This document shows positions 1 to 8,076 of a stretch of DNA of 64,000 nucleotides, in pieces. Source of the DNA: Lysobacter sp. K5869 (GTDB lineage: Bacteria; Pseudomonadota; Gammaproteobacteria; Xanthomonadales; Xanthomonadaceae); contig NZ_CP072597.1 of the NCBI RefSeq assembly GCF_018847975.1, positions 2,209,001 to 2,273,000 on the forward strand. The letters run 5' to 3'. A program made the translations under genes and the position numbers. The stretch's first letter is position 1. Each line of letters starts with the position of its first letter. The notes under the pieces are model-generated. The model was not told the origin of the DNA. It saw only the letters and a program-made list of their open reading frames with translations, and did not search any database.

Positions 1-514
1 GCATTGCCCCTTCTGCCAGCACCACGACACCCGCGTGATCGACTCGCGCGTGTCCGACGACGGCGCCACGATCCGGCGCCGCCGCGTGTGCGAGGCCTGC
101 GGCGAGCGTTTCAGCACGCTGGAAACCATCGAGCTGAAGCTGCCGGTCATCATCAAGGGCGACGGGCGCCGCGAGGCGTTCGACGCGCGCAAGCTGCGCG
201 CCGGGTTCGACCGCGCGCTGCAGAAGCGGCCGGTGTCGGAAGAGCAGATCGAAGCGGCGGTGCGCGCGGTCGTGCACCAGCTGCGCATGACCGCCGAGCG
301 CGAGCTGGCCTCGCGCCGGGTCGGCGAGTTCGTCATGGCCGAGTTGCGCAAGCTCGACCACGTCGGCTACGTGCGCTTCGCCTCGGTGTACCGTTCGTTC
401 GAGGACGTGGCCGATTTCCGCGAGGAGCTCGACCGGCTCGAACGCGACGCGCCGGGCGACGGGCAGTTGCCGTTGCTGGGCGAGGATTCGGCGCCGGACC
501 GCAAGCGCCGCTGA
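1..514 (+). CDS. nrdR: Transcriptional repressor NrdR (5' end cut by 2 bases)
   Basis: NrdR is a zinc-ribbon and ATP-cone repressor of ribonucleotide reductase operons that senses (d)ATP. The window opens on the G of the ATG, so only two bases are missing and the protein is essentially whole, about 171 residues. The N-terminal zinc ribbon is visible as CPFC near residues 3-6 and CEAC near 31-34, followed by the ATP-cone from about residue 46 ([13 protein letters not shown]). The C-terminal tail is short and charged. The gene heads a run of co-directional genes; a membrane protein gene follows after 10 bp and then ribD. An nrdR-ribD neighbourhood is common in gammaproteobacteria. Identification is firm; only the start codon is inferred. 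Confidence 0.95.
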   Translation, partial: HCPFCQHHDTRVIDSRVSDDGATIRRRRVCEACGERFSTLETIELKLPVIIKGDGRREAFDARKLRAGFDRALQKRPVSEEQIEAAVRAVVHQLRMTAERELASRRVGEFVMAELRKLDHVGYVRFASVYRSFEDVADFREELDRLERDAPGDGQLPLLGEDSAPDRKRR

Positions 515-524
515 GCTCATCGGC

Positions 525-1007
525 ATGGCCGCGCCCGCACGCTATCGCTACCTGCGCCCGCGTTTGCGCAACCACTACTTCTCGCTGTGGATCGCGTTCG
601 CGGCGGTGTTGCCGGGGATCGCGGCGTACGCGTGGTTCCACTGGGCGCCGGGCCAGGACCCTCTGATCTGGCTGACGCTCGGCTGGGCGGCGTTTTCGTT
701 GCTGCTCTGGCTAGGCTCGCGCCGCGCCGAAGCCCGGCATTGGCGCTTCTTCGACGGGCTGAGCTATTGGTTCGAGGGCGGTCGTCTGCACAGCGAAGGG
801 CCGATCAACGGCGCGGTGGATCTGAGCCGGGTGCGCAAGGTGGACGTCTTCGTTTCGCGCGGCGTCGTCGACCGTCTGGCTATATGGTTGGACGAGGATG
901 CGACGCCGATGCTGATCGTCGGCATCGACCGGCCGGAGGCGTTCGCGTCCGAACTGCGCCGCCACGCGCCCCGCGCGCGCTACGAAACCGTAAAGGACTG
1001 GGCATGA
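525..1007 (+). CDS. Small membrane protein of unknown function
   Basis: A 160-residue protein that I cannot assign to a named family. Two hydrophobic segments are evident near residues 18-38 and 46-63, separated by a short loop containing HWAPGQDP. The rest, from about residue 68, is soluble and looks like a compact beta-rich domain, possibly resembling a bacterial PH domain; that resemblance is only an impression. The ATG lies 10 bp after nrdR and the stop codon overlaps the ribD start as ATGA, which suggests co-transcription and translational coupling with ribD. Nothing in the sequence ties it to flavin metabolism beyond this position. Confidence 0.8.
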   Translation: MAAPARYRYLRPRLRNHYFSLWIAFAAVLPGIAAYAWFHWAPGQDPLIWLTLGWAAFSLLLWLGSRRAEARHWRFFDGLSYWFEGGRLHSEGPINGAVDLSRVRKVDVFVSRGVVDRLAIWLDEDATPMLIVGIDRPEAFASELRRHAPRARYETVKDWA

Positions 1008-2095
1008 GCGACTTCACCGCCACCGACCACCTGCACATGGCCCGCGCCCTGCGCCTGGCCGAGAAGGGCGCCTACACCACCAAGCCGAACCCGATGGTCG
1101 GTTGCGTGATCGCGCACGGCGACGAGGTCGTCGGCGAAGGCTGGCACGAACGCGCCGGCGAGCCGCACGCGGAAATCCACGCATTGCGCAGCGCCGGCGA
1201 ACGCGCGCGCGGCGCCACCGCCTACGTGACGCTGGAGCCGTGCGCGCACACCGGCCGCACCGGGCCGTGCAGCGATGCGTTGATCGCAGCCGGCGTGGCG
1301 CGCGTGGTCGCGGCGATGCGCGACCCGTTCCCGCAGGTCGACGGCGCCGGTTTCGCCAAGCTGCAGGCCGCGGGCATCGCGGTCAGCAGCGGCTTGATGG
1401 AGGCGCAGGCGCGCGCGCTCAACCGCGGCTTTCTGTCGCGAGTGGAACGCGGACGGCCGTGGCTGCGGGTGAAATTGGCGGCGAGCCTGGACGGGCGCAG
1501 CGCCATGGCCAGCGGCGAGTCGAAGTGGATCAGCGGCGAAGCCTCGCGCCAGGACGTGCAATTGTGGCGCGCGCGCGCCGGCGCCATCGTCACCGGCGCC
1601 GGCACGGTGCTGGCCGACGATCCCTCGCTGACCGTGCGCCTGGGCGACGACACGCCGTTCGTGGCGCCGCTGCGCGTGGTGCTCGACCCGGGTCTGGCGA
1701 CGGTCGCGCGCGGCCGCGTGCGCGAGGGCGACGCGCCCACGCTGTACCTGCACGCGCCCGACGCCAAACCGCCGCGCGGCCTCGACGCGCAGGTCGCGGC
1801 GGTGCCGGTGCGCGAGGGCCGCATCGACCTGGAAGCCGTGCTCAAGCTGCTGGCCGAGCGCGGCGTCAACGAAATCCAACTCGAAGCCGGCGCGACCTTG
1901 GCCGGCGCGTTCCTGACCCAGGGCTTGGTCGACGAAGTGCTGCTGTACGTGGCCCCGGTACTGCTCGGCGAAACCGCGCGGCCGCTGTTCGACGGCCTCG
2001 GCATCGAGGCGATGAGCCGCAAGTTCCAGCTCGATCTGATCGACGTGCGCCGGCTCGGCGACGACACGCGCGTGCTGCTGCGGCCCAGGGGCTGA
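1004..2095 (+). CDS. ribD: Bifunctional diaminohydroxyphosphoribosylaminopyrimidine deaminase / 5-amino-6-(5-phosphoribosylamino)uracil reductase
   Basis: RibD performs the second and third steps of riboflavin synthesis: deamination, then NADPH-dependent reduction of the ribosyl chain. At 363 residues the length is usual. The N-terminal deaminase has the zinc motif HAE (in GEPHAEIHAL, about residues 48-57) and the PCxxxxxxxxC motif (EPCAHTGRTGPC, about 76-87). The reductase domain starts near residue 150 (RVKLAASLDGRSA) and includes the loop NEIQLEAGATLAGAF near the C-terminus. A longer in-frame extension exists upstream, but the ATG overlapping the previous stop codon (ATGA) gives the standard N-terminus. 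The rest of the pathway lies downstream behind an FMN riboswitch, so ribD is probably transcribed separately from ribE. Confidence 0.96.
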   Translation: MSDFTATDHLHMARALRLAEKGAYTTKPNPMVGCVIAHGDEVVGEGWHERAGEPHAEIHALRSAGERARGATAYVTLEPCAHTGRTGPCSDALIAAGVARVVAAMRDPFPQVDGAGFAKLQAAGIAVSSGLMEAQARALNRGFLSRVERGRPWLRVKLAASLDGRSAMASGESKWISGEASRQDVQLWRARAGAIVTGAGTVLADDPSLTVRLGDDTPFVAPLRVVLDPGLATVARGRVREGDAPTLYLHAPDAKPPRGLDAQVAAVPVREGRIDLEAVLKLLAERGVNEIQLEAGATLAGAFLTQGLVDEVLLYVAPVLLGETARPLFDGLGIEAMSRKFQLDLIDVRRLGDDTRVLLRPRG

Positions 2096-2096
2096 G

Positions 2097-2200
2097 AAGC
2101 GAGCGCAGAGAAGTGAGGAGCGAGCGAAAGCGCGAGCGGCGAAGAAGGCGCACACTGCTCCTGCTTTCGCTCGCTCCTCACTCCTCTCCGCTCACTCCTG
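2097..2200. repeat. Heptad-repeat intergenic hairpin 1
   Basis: Between ribD and the methyltransferase lies a purine-rich left arm built of 7-nt units starting GAG (gagaagc, gagcgca, gagaagt, gaggagc, gagcgaa) and a pyrimidine-rich right arm of units such as ctcctca and ctcctct. A 19-nt core, gtgaggagcgagcgaaagc, is perfectly complementary to the right arm. Similar hairpins occur near 6340, 26700 and 31240. Confidence 0.8.
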
Positions 2201-2204
2201 CCCC

Positions 2205-2981
2205 ATGAGCCGCAACGAGTTCAAGGATCACTTCTCCGCCATCGCCGACAGCTACGCGACGGCGCGCCCCGAGTACCCCGACGCGTTGTTCGACGCGATC
2301 GCCGCGCACGTCCCCGCGCAAGCGCAGGTGTGGGAACCCGGCTGCGGCAGCGGGCAGGCCACGCGCGGGCTTGCCGCGCGCTGGGCGCGCGTGCACGCGA
2401 GCGACCCGAGCCCGCAACAGCTCGAACGCCACTGGGCGCATGCGGCCGCGCTGCGCGGCGAGGGCAACGTGCGCCTGAGCGTGGCGCCGGGCGAGCGCTG
2501 CGATCTCGACGACGGCAGCGTCGGTCTGGTCGCCGTGGCCCAGGCGCTGCATTGGTTCGAACGCGAGCGTTTCTTCGCCGAGTGCGAACGCGTGCTCGCG
2601 CCCGCCGGCGTGCTGGCAGCGTGGAGCTACGGCGATTTCCTGATTCCCGACGGCATGGACGCGGCGGTGTCCGCGTTCCGCGCCGACATCGACGGCTATT
2701 GGCAGCGCGAGAACGTCGAAGTGCGCGAGGGCTACGCCGGTTACGGCTGGCCGTTCGAGCCGCTGCCGGCGCCCGTGCTGTGGGTGAGCGCGCAGTGGGG
2801 ATTGGCGCGATTCCTCGGCTATCTCAATTCCCTGTCGGCGAGCGAGCGCTGCAAGATCGCCACCGGCGAGGATCCGGTCTACGCCCACCGCGCCGCGCTG
2901 AGCCGCGCCTGGGGGCCGCCGGATGTCGAGCGCCAACTGCGCTGGCCGTTGGCGCTGCATTTGCGCCGCAAGCCCGGCTGA
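2205..2981 (+). CDS. Class I SAM-dependent methyltransferase
   Basis: A 258-residue Rossmann-fold methyltransferase. Motif I is VWEPGCGSGQATRGLA (about residues 42-57), the acidic end of strand 2 is HASDPSPQQL (about 64-73), and the post-motif segment is VGLVAVAQALHWF (about 106-118). The ALHWF signature is typical of a subgroup resembling yeast Tmt1 and several uncharacterised bacterial methyltransferases. The substrate cannot be read from the sequence. The gene sits between two rib transcription units and is separated from ribD by a hairpin, so a flavin role is not implied. It could act on a small acid or a secondary metabolite. No signal peptide or membrane segment is visible. Confidence 0.85.
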   Translation: MSRNEFKDHFSAIADSYATARPEYPDALFDAIAAHVPAQAQVWEPGCGSGQATRGLAARWARVHASDPSPQQLERHWAHAAALRGEGNVRLSVAPGERCDLDDGSVGLVAVAQALHWFERERFFAECERVLAPAGVLAAWSYGDFLIPDGMDAAVSAFRADIDGYWQRENVEVREGYAGYGWPFEPLPAPVLWVSAQWGLARFLGYLNSLSASERCKIATGEDPVYAHRAALSRAWGPPDVERQLRWPLALHLRRKPG

Positions 2982-3128
2982 GCGGGGCCGGAGCGGGGCG
3001 TCGAGGCCTCGCGCCGTCGCTCCCGGGCCTTGCGACCCGAACGCGCCCGAACGCCGCGGCGCCACCGGCGGAACGCAGCATCCGGTCCCATCGGGCCGCC
3101 CGCGACAACCGGCCCGCGCGGCCCCGGG

Positions 3129-3137
3129 TGCTAAACT
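3129..3137 (+). promoter_or_regulatory. Candidate extended -10 promoter for the ribE operon
   Basis: TGC followed directly by TAAACT forms an extended -10 element about 35 nt before the riboswitch aptamer. No convincing -35 hexamer is seen at normal spacing. The same TGC-TAANNT pattern precedes mraZ and lpxC in this window. Confidence 0.5.
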
Positions 3138-3171
3138 GCGCCCCGCCGGCTGCGGCCGGCACCACCAGTAA

Positions 3172-3336
3172 CGTCTTCAGGGCGGGGCGAAATTCCCCAC
3201 CGGCGGTAGGCGCCTTGCGCGCGAGCCCGCGAGCGCCCGGGCGGCCCGGTTTCCACAGGGAAACCCGCGCCGCGCGGGGTCAGCAGATCCGGTCCGATGC
3301 CGGAGCCGACGGTCACAGTCCGGATGAAAGAAGACG
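3172..3336 (+). ncRNA. FMN riboswitch (RFN element)
   Basis: The aptamer shows all the hallmark conserved blocks of the RFN element in order: GGCGGGGCGAAATTCCCC, then ACCGGCGGTA, a variable P3 region, GCCCGCGAGC, then GGTCAGCAGATCCGGT, CCGGAGCCGACGGTCA, and AGTCCGGATGAAAGAAGA at the end. Bound FMN represses riboflavin genes in the known family. It lies about 205 bp before ribE, so it is expected to control ribE-ribBA-ribH and perhaps nusB. Confidence 0.97.
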
Positions 3337-3405
3337 GCTGCGCGCGACCCCGTCCGCGAGGACGGGCGAGCTTGCTCCCGCGGCCCCGCGCCGCGCGTCG
3401 CGCGT

Positions 3406-3431
3406 CGTCCTCGAAGCCTTGAGGCGTTTTT
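3406..3431 (+). terminator. Likely intrinsic terminator in the FMN riboswitch expression platform
   Basis: A short stem, CGtCCTC pairing with GAGGCG (one bulged T) around an 8-nt loop, is followed directly by TTTTT. It lies 70-95 nt after the aptamer, where a transcription-terminating riboswitch would place its terminator. The stem is weak for such a GC-rich genome, so control at translation remains possible. Confidence 0.55.
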
Positions 3432-3457
3432 CGCTCACCACTTGCGGGAAACGTTTC

Positions 3458-3541
3458 ATGACCACTCTCCATCGCTCCACGCTCCATCACGGCACGCTCC
3501 ATCGCGGCCGCGCATCGGCCCTCCGCCAGGAGGCGCGCTGA
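3458..3541 (+). CDS. Putative 27-residue leader ORF coupled to ribE
   Basis: An ATG follows the putative riboswitch terminator and opens a 27-codon frame, different from that of ribE. It ends in TGA overlapping the ribE ATG as TGATG. The peptide contains a TLH-based repeat (TLHRSTLHHGTLHRG) produced by a DNA repeat of CTCCATCRC units. The ribE Shine-Dalgarno AGGAGG lies in the last codons of this ORF, so translation of it could open or couple the ribE start. The upstream ribosome site is weak (GGGAA, about 8 nt before the ATG), and no conserved peptide family is recognised. It may be only an open spacer. Confidence 0.35.
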   Translation: MTTLHRSTLHHGTLHRGRASALRQEAR

Positions 3542-4149
3542 TGTTCACCGGCATCATCGAAGGCGTCGGCCGCCTGCAGTCCGTCCAGTCCATCGGCGGC
3601 GACGTGCGCCTGCGCATCGCCACCGGCAGCCTGGATTTCTCCCAGCCCAAGCTCGGCGAAAGCATCGCGGTCAACGGCGTGTGCCTGACCGTGATCGAGT
3701 TCGGCGCGGATTGGTACGACGCCGACGCGTCCACCGAAACCCTCGCCCTGACCACGCTCGGCGCGCTGCAGGCCGGCGCCAAGGTCAACCTGGAACGCGC
3801 GATGCGGCCCAGCGACCGCCTCGGCGGGCATTTGGTCAGCGGCCACGTCGACGGCGTCGGCGCGGTCGAATCGGTGCGCGAAGACGCGCGCGCCCAGCGT
3901 TGGCGCTTCCGCGCGCCGGCGCCGCTGCTGCGCTACATCGCCAAGAAGGGCTCGATCTGCGTCGACGGCGTCAGCCTCACGGTCAACGAAGTCGACAGCG
4001 AAGGCTTCGAGGTCGCGCTGATTCCGCACACGGTCGCCAACACCGCGTTCTCCGACACCGCGGTCGGCGCGCCGGTGAACCTGGAAATCGATCTGGTCGC
4101 GCGTTACGTCGAGCGCTTGCTCGGCGAGCGTCCGGAGGCGTCCGCATGA
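3541..4149 (+). CDS. ribE: Riboflavin synthase, alpha chain
   Basis: This enzyme dismutates two 6,7-dimethyl-8-ribityllumazine molecules into riboflavin and the pyrimidinedione. The 202-residue protein shows the two tandem lumazine-binding barrels of the family: [10 protein letters not shown] at the N-terminus with NGVCLTV (about residues 43-49), and the second repeat with [12 protein letters not shown] (about 97-108) and [10 protein letters not shown] (about 141-150). The start is supported by AGGAGG 7 nt upstream and by the MFTG N-terminus seen throughout the family. It is the first full gene after the FMN riboswitch. Its stop overlaps the ribBA start (ATGA), indicating an operon. In many annotations the same gene is called ribC. 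Confidence 0.96.
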   Translation: MFTGIIEGVGRLQSVQSIGGDVRLRIATGSLDFSQPKLGESIAVNGVCLTVIEFGADWYDADASTETLALTTLGALQAGAKVNLERAMRPSDRLGGHLVSGHVDGVGAVESVREDARAQRWRFRAPAPLLRYIAKKGSICVDGVSLTVNEVDSEGFEVALIPHTVANTAFSDTAVGAPVNLEIDLVARYVERLLGERPEASA

Positions 4150-5300
4150 GCTTCGCCACCGTCCCCGAACTGTTGGAAGAAATCCGCGCCGGCCGCATGG
4201 TCGTGATCGTCGACGACGAGGACCGCGAGAACGAAGGCGACTTGATCATGGCCGCCGAGCTGGTGCGTCCGGCCGACATCAACTTCATGGTCACCCACGC
4301 CCGCGGGCTGGTGTGCCTGTCGCTGATGCGCGAGCGCTGCCTGCAACTGGGCCTGGGCCCGATGGTGCGCGACAACACTTCGCCGCACCACACCAACTTC
4401 ACCGTCAGCATCGAGGCGGCCGAAGGCGTCACCACCGGCATTTCCGCCTACGACCGCGCCCACACCGTGCGCACCGCGGTGCGGCCGGACGCCAAGCCGT
4501 CGGATCTGGCCCAGCCCGGCCACATCTTCCCGCTGATGTCGCAGCCCGGCGGCGTGCTCAGCCGCGCCGGCCACACCGAGGCGGCCAGCGACCTGGCGAT
4601 GCTGGCGGGCCTGGAGCCGGCCGGCGTGCTGGTCGAGGTGCTCAACCCCGACGGCAGCATGGCGCGGCGCCCGGAGCTGGAGAAGTTCGCCGCCGAGCAC
4701 GGGCTGAAGATCGGTTCGATCGAGGAGTTGATCCGCTACCGCCTCGCCACCGAGCACACGGTCGAACGCGTGGATTCGCGCCAGATCGAGACAGAGCACG
4801 GCCCGTTCCAGCTGCTGAGCTACCGCGACCGCCTGACCCGCGCCGTGCACTTCGCCCTGCAGCGCGGCGAACCCGACGCGCAGCAGCCGACCCTGGTGCG
4901 CGTGCACATGCAGAACCCGCTGGCCGACGCGCTGCACTGGCGCCGGCCGGACTTCGGCCCGGCGGTCGGCGACGTGCTCGCCGCGATCGCCCGCGAGGGC
5001 CGCGGCGCGCTGGTGCTGCTGTCCGACCACGCCGACCCCGACGCGCTGCTGGCGCGGGTGCGCGAGCAGCCCGGCGCGCACGAGGCGCACGCCGACGCCC
5101 ACGAGGACGCCCCCGCCGCGCCGCCGCCGACCCGCGGCCACGCCCTGGCCGAATGGCGCCGCAACGGCGCCGGCGGCCAGATCCTGGCCGACCTGGGCCT
5201 GGGCAAGCTGCGCGTGCTGGGCACCCCGCGCAAGCAGATCGGCCTGGCCGGGTTCGGCCTGGAAGTGGTCGAGTACGTGGATATCGCCCGCCTCGGTTGA
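4146..5300 (+). CDS. ribB: 3,4-dihydroxy-2-butanone-4-phosphate synthase with degenerate GTP cyclohydrolase II domain (RibBA-like)
   Basis: The N-terminal 200 residues form the DHBP synthase that makes the four-carbon unit of lumazine. [17 protein letters not shown] (about residues 24-40) carries the metal and active-site acids, and [12 protein letters not shown] (about 142-153) is intact. The C-terminal 180 residues align in outline with GTP cyclohydrolase II, but that half contains no cysteine. Where GCHII has its three zinc cysteines after VRVH, this protein reads [22 protein letters not shown] activity is therefore not expected; a separate ribA elsewhere is inferred. A His/Ala-rich insertion (about residues 316-331) separates the last segments. 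The ATG overlaps the ribE stop. Confidence 0.93.
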   Translation: MSFATVPELLEEIRAGRMVVIVDDEDRENEGDLIMAAELVRPADINFMVTHARGLVCLSLMRERCLQLGLGPMVRDNTSPHHTNFTVSIEAAEGVTTGISAYDRAHTVRTAVRPDAKPSDLAQPGHIFPLMSQPGGVLSRAGHTEAASDLAMLAGLEPAGVLVEVLNPDGSMARRPELEKFAAEHGLKIGSIEELIRYRLATEHTVERVDSRQIETEHGPFQLLSYRDRLTRAVHFALQRGEPDAQQPTLVRVHMQNPLADALHWRRPDFGPAVGDVLAAIAREGRGALVLLSDHADPDALLARVREQPGAHEAHADAHEDAPAAPPPTRGHALAEWRRNGAGGQILADLGLGKLRVLGTPRKQIGLAGFGLEVVEYVDIARLG

Positions 5301-5398
5301 GGCCCGGGCGGGACGGGCGGCCGCGCGCGGCCCGTCCCCGCCCCCCAACCGGTAAACTAGCCCCCCCTTTCGTCCGTCCCAGCACAGCGACCCCCGCC

Positions 5399-5866
5399 AT
5401 GCCCCATTACGAAGGCGACCTGCGCAGCCCGCCGGGCGCGCGCTACGCCATCATCGCCAGCCGCTGGAACCCGCGCATCACCGACACCCTGGTGGCCGGC
5501 GCGCGCAAGACTTTCGCCGACCACGGCGTCGCCGAGGACGCCATCGACGTGATCCGCGTCCCCGGCGCCTGGGAACTGCCGGTGCTCGCGCGCCGCCTCG
5601 CCGCCGGCGGCAAGCACGTCGCGGTCGTCGCGCTGGGCTGCGTCGTGCGCGGCGACACCCGCCATTACGAGCAAGTCGCCGACGGCTGTTCCGACGGCCT
5701 GATGCGCGTCTCGCTCGACTACGGCCTGCCCATCGCCAACGGCGTGCTCGCCGTGGAGCGCCACGAGGACGCGGAAAACCGCGCCGGCGGCAGCCACGGC
5801 AACAAGGGCGAAGAAGCGGCGCTGGCCGCCTTGGAAATGAGTCACCTGCTGGAGCAACTGCCATGA
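5399..5866 (+). CDS. ribH: 6,7-dimethyl-8-ribityllumazine synthase
   Basis: RibH condenses the pyrimidinedione and DHBP into lumazine, the substrate of RibE. The 155-residue length is normal. The substrate segments are visible: ASRWNP (about residues 20-25), VPGAWELP (about 54-61) and [14 protein letters not shown] (about 80-93), which includes the catalytic-type histidine. An alternative frame reads openly far upstream, but the ATG before MPHYEGDL matches family N-termini. The gap after ribBA is 98 bp and includes GGTAAACTAG, a possible extra -10. The stop overlaps the nusB start (ATGA), the classical ribH-nusB arrangement. Confidence 0.96.
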   Translation: MPHYEGDLRSPPGARYAIIASRWNPRITDTLVAGARKTFADHGVAEDAIDVIRVPGAWELPVLARRLAAGGKHVAVVALGCVVRGDTRHYEQVADGCSDGLMRVSLDYGLPIANGVLAVERHEDAENRAGGSHGNKGEEAALAALEMSHLLEQLP

Positions 5867-6330
5867 ATCGCCGCCGTCCCGATGGCATCGACCCCGTCGC
5901 GCGTTCGCGCGCCCGCCGCCGCGCCCTGCAGGCGATCTACGCCTGGCAGATGACCGACGCCAAGGCCGACGAGATCATCGCCCAGTTCGCCCACGAACAG
6001 GCCCACGAAGTCGCCGACCTGGCCTATTTCGAAGATCTGGTGCGCGGCGTCGTCCGCCACCAGGAAGCCGATCTCGACCCCGCGCTGACTCCGTTCCTCG
6101 ACCGCGAGATCGAGCAGGTCGACGCGATCGAACGCGCCGCGCTGCGCATCGCCGCCTACGAACTGCGCCACCGCCTCGACGTGCCGTACCGCGTGGTCAT
6201 CAACGAGGCCATCGAGTCGGTCAAGCGCTTCGGCGCCGAGCACGGCCATACCTACGTCAACGGCGTGCTGGACCGCGCGGCCGCGCAGTGGCGGTCGGCC
6301 GAGGCGGCTGCGGCGGCCAAGAAGCGTTGA
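5863..6330 (+). CDS. nusB: Transcription antitermination protein NusB
   Basis: NusB binds NusE (S10) and boxA RNA during antitermination of rRNA operons. The 155-residue all-helical protein shows [14 protein letters not shown] near the N-terminus, followed by the conserved patch [32 protein letters not shown] (stated here as about residues 92-124), and ends with the typical GVLDRAA helix plus an Ala/Lys tail. It overlaps the end of ribH by 4 bp (ATGA), so it should be co-expressed with the riboflavin genes and share their FMN control, at least in part. thiL follows after a hairpin-bearing gap. Confidence 0.95.
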   Translation: MNRRRPDGIDPVARSRARRRALQAIYAWQMTDAKADEIIAQFAHEQAHEVADLAYFEDLVRGVVRHQEADLDPALTPFLDREIEQVDAIERAALRIAAYELRHRLDVPYRVVINEAIESVKRFGAEHGHTYVNGVLDRAAAQWRSAEAAAAAKKR

Positions 6331-6336
6331 AGCGGA

Positions 6337-6483
6337 GTTGGCGGATAGGAGATAGGAGATAGGAGATAGGAGATAGGTGAAGCGGTGCGACGCGGTTTGC
6401 GCCGCGCGTCGAAGTCGAGCTTGGTTGGACCTCCCGCCCGCTTTTGCTTTCGCTAACTCCTAACTCCTAACCGCTAGCTCCCA
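6337..6483. repeat. Heptad-repeat intergenic hairpin 2
   Basis: The left arm has five tandem copies of the 7-mer GGAGATA. The right arm, about 90 nt later, has CTAACTC CTAACTC CTAACCG CTAGCTC, whose complement is GGAGTTA-type units. The two arms can pair with about one mismatch per unit. The element sits between nusB and thiL and probably separates or stabilises their mRNAs; that function is inferred. Confidence 0.8.
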
Positions 6484-6505
6484 GCGTTTCCCTATTCGCA
6501 GCCTC

Positions 6506-7531
6506 ATGACCGCCGAATTCGACCTCATCGCCCACATCCGCGCGCGCGCCGCCGCGCTGGCGGACGAGCGCGGCGATGTCGCGCTCGGCATCGGCGACGA
6601 CGCCGCCTTGCTGGCGCCGCCGCCGGGGCGGCAATTGGTGGTCGCTACCGACACGCTCAACCGCGGCGTGCATTTCGGCGAGGACGCGGTGGCCGCCGAC
6701 ATCGGCTGGAAGTCGCTGGCGGTGAATCTGTCCGACTTGGCCGCGATGGGCGCCGAGCCCGCGTGGTGCACCTTGTCGCTGTCGCTGCCCGAGGGCGAAG
6801 GCGCCGCGCGCGCGGCGTTCGTCGAGGGCTTCGCCGACGGGTTTCTGGAGTTGGCCGCGCGTCATCGCGTCGCCTTGGTCGGCGGCGACACCACGCGCGG
6901 GCCGTTGTCGGTGTGCGTGACCGTGCTCGGCTTCGTCGAGCCGGGTTGGGCGCTGCGCCGCGACGCGGCGCGCGTCGACGATGAGATTTGGGTGACCGGC
7001 ACGCTCGGCGACGCCGGCGCCGCGCTCGCACTCGACGGCATCGACGGTTACCGCGAGTTCGCCGTGCGCCGCATCGACGGCGCCGACGCCGATCCCGCGG
7101 TCGCCAGCGCGCGCCTGCACGAACGCCTGCGCCGGCCGCAGCCGCGCGTGGCCGCCGGCCGCGCGCTGCGCGGATTGGCGCGCGCGGGCATCGACGTCTC
7201 CGACGGCTTGCTCGCCGACCTCGGGCATATCTGCGCGGCCTCCGGCGTCGGCGCGACGATCGACTCGGCCGCGTTGCCGGCCTCGCGCGCGCTGGCCGCC
7301 GCTTGCGCCGACGACGCCCGCCGCGCGCTGCAACTCGGCGGCGGCGACGACTACGAACTGTGCTTCACCGCGCCAGCGCGGCAGCGCGACCCCATCGCGC
7401 GTTCGCTCGCCGCGTCCGGCACGCCGGCCAAGGTGATCGGGCGGATCGACGCCGAGCCCGGCGTGCGCGTGCGTTTGGCCGACGGCTCGGCGTGGGCGCC
7501 GCCGCGGCGCGGGTATCAGCACTTCGGCTGA
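6506..7531 (+). CDS. thiL: Thiamine-monophosphate kinase
   Basis: ThiL phosphorylates thiamine monophosphate to the active diphosphate cofactor. The 341-residue protein has the PurM-like fold signatures: GIGDDAALL (about residues 28-36) binding the metal-phosphate, TDTLNRGVHF (about 49-58), KSLAVNLSDLAAMGA (about 69-83), GGDTTRGPL (about 127-135), GIDVSDGLLADLGHI (about 230-244) and GGGDDYELCF (about 278-287). The ATG at MTAEFDLIAHI gives the usual N-terminus. A nusB-thiL neighbourhood is widespread in proteobacteria. Here a heptad-repeat hairpin lies between the two. pgpA, a frequent next gene, is absent. Confidence 0.95.
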   Translation: MTAEFDLIAHIRARAAALADERGDVALGIGDDAALLAPPPGRQLVVATDTLNRGVHFGEDAVAADIGWKSLAVNLSDLAAMGAEPAWCTLSLSLPEGEGAARAAFVEGFADGFLELAARHRVALVGGDTTRGPLSVCVTVLGFVEPGWALRRDAARVDDEIWVTGTLGDAGAALALDGIDGYREFAVRRIDGADADPAVASARLHERLRRPQPRVAAGRALRGLARAGIDVSDGLLADLGHICAASGVGATIDSAALPASRALAAACADDARRALQLGGGDDYELCFTAPARQRDPIARSLAASGTPAKVIGRIDAEPGVRVRLADGSAWAPPRRGYQHFG

Positions 7532-8076
7532 GGTCGGTCCGGGTCTGGATCGCGCCGGTCGGGTGCGGTCGCCGCGGTTGCCGACACGCGCTTCCTGTTT
7601 CTGCCGCGGCTAGCGGTCTTCGGTCGAGTCGAGCCGCGTTCGCAGCGGCCGTGCGGCTCGTCGCGCGAATCGTTTGGCGCGGCACCGCAGGTGATGAGCG
7701 CCGCTGAAGCCAGCACGCGCTTCCTGTTCTTGCCACGGTTCGCGATTTTCGGTCGTGTCCGGCCGCGTGGGCGGCGGTCGCGCGGCTCGTCGCGCGTATC
7801 GTTCGTCGCGCCTCCGTAAGCGGTGAGCGTCGCTGAAGTCCGCTGGCTCTTGTGCGGTTTCGGCTTCGCAGCTTCCTTTCGGATCGCCGCGGCCGGCCGA
7901 TAGCCCGCGACCGCCGTGCCCCGGTCGCTATGCCGCGCCCGACTCGTTGCGCAGTCTGCCGAAACCGATTTCCGCTCGTCGCCCCTGCCATCAGTTGGGG
8001 GCGCGCGGCGAAAAAGTTCAGACCGTTTTCATCGCGCCGATGCAAGCCTGAACGCCTCTCTCCATGGACCGCCCGC
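7532..8076. other. Gene-poor gap of 545 bp between thiL and the lipoprotein
   Basis: Apart from the 129-bp tandem repeats I see no convincing gene, promoter or terminator. An open frame runs upstream of the lipoprotein start in the same frame, but it lacks a signal peptide and is Arg-rich, so it is not used. Confidence 0.6.
7585..7842. repeat. Two degenerate 129-bp tandem repeats with a partial third
   Basis: Unit A starts cacgcgcttcctgtttctgcc and unit B starts cacgcgcttcctgttcttgcc exactly 129 bp later. Both contain gcggctcgtcgcgcg and end gctgaagcc/gctgaagtcc. A weaker third copy may begin near 7843. The period is a multiple of three and the minus strand is open across it, but the encoded Arg/Ala/Ser/Thr-rich peptide resembles no protein I know. 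Confidence 0.75.
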
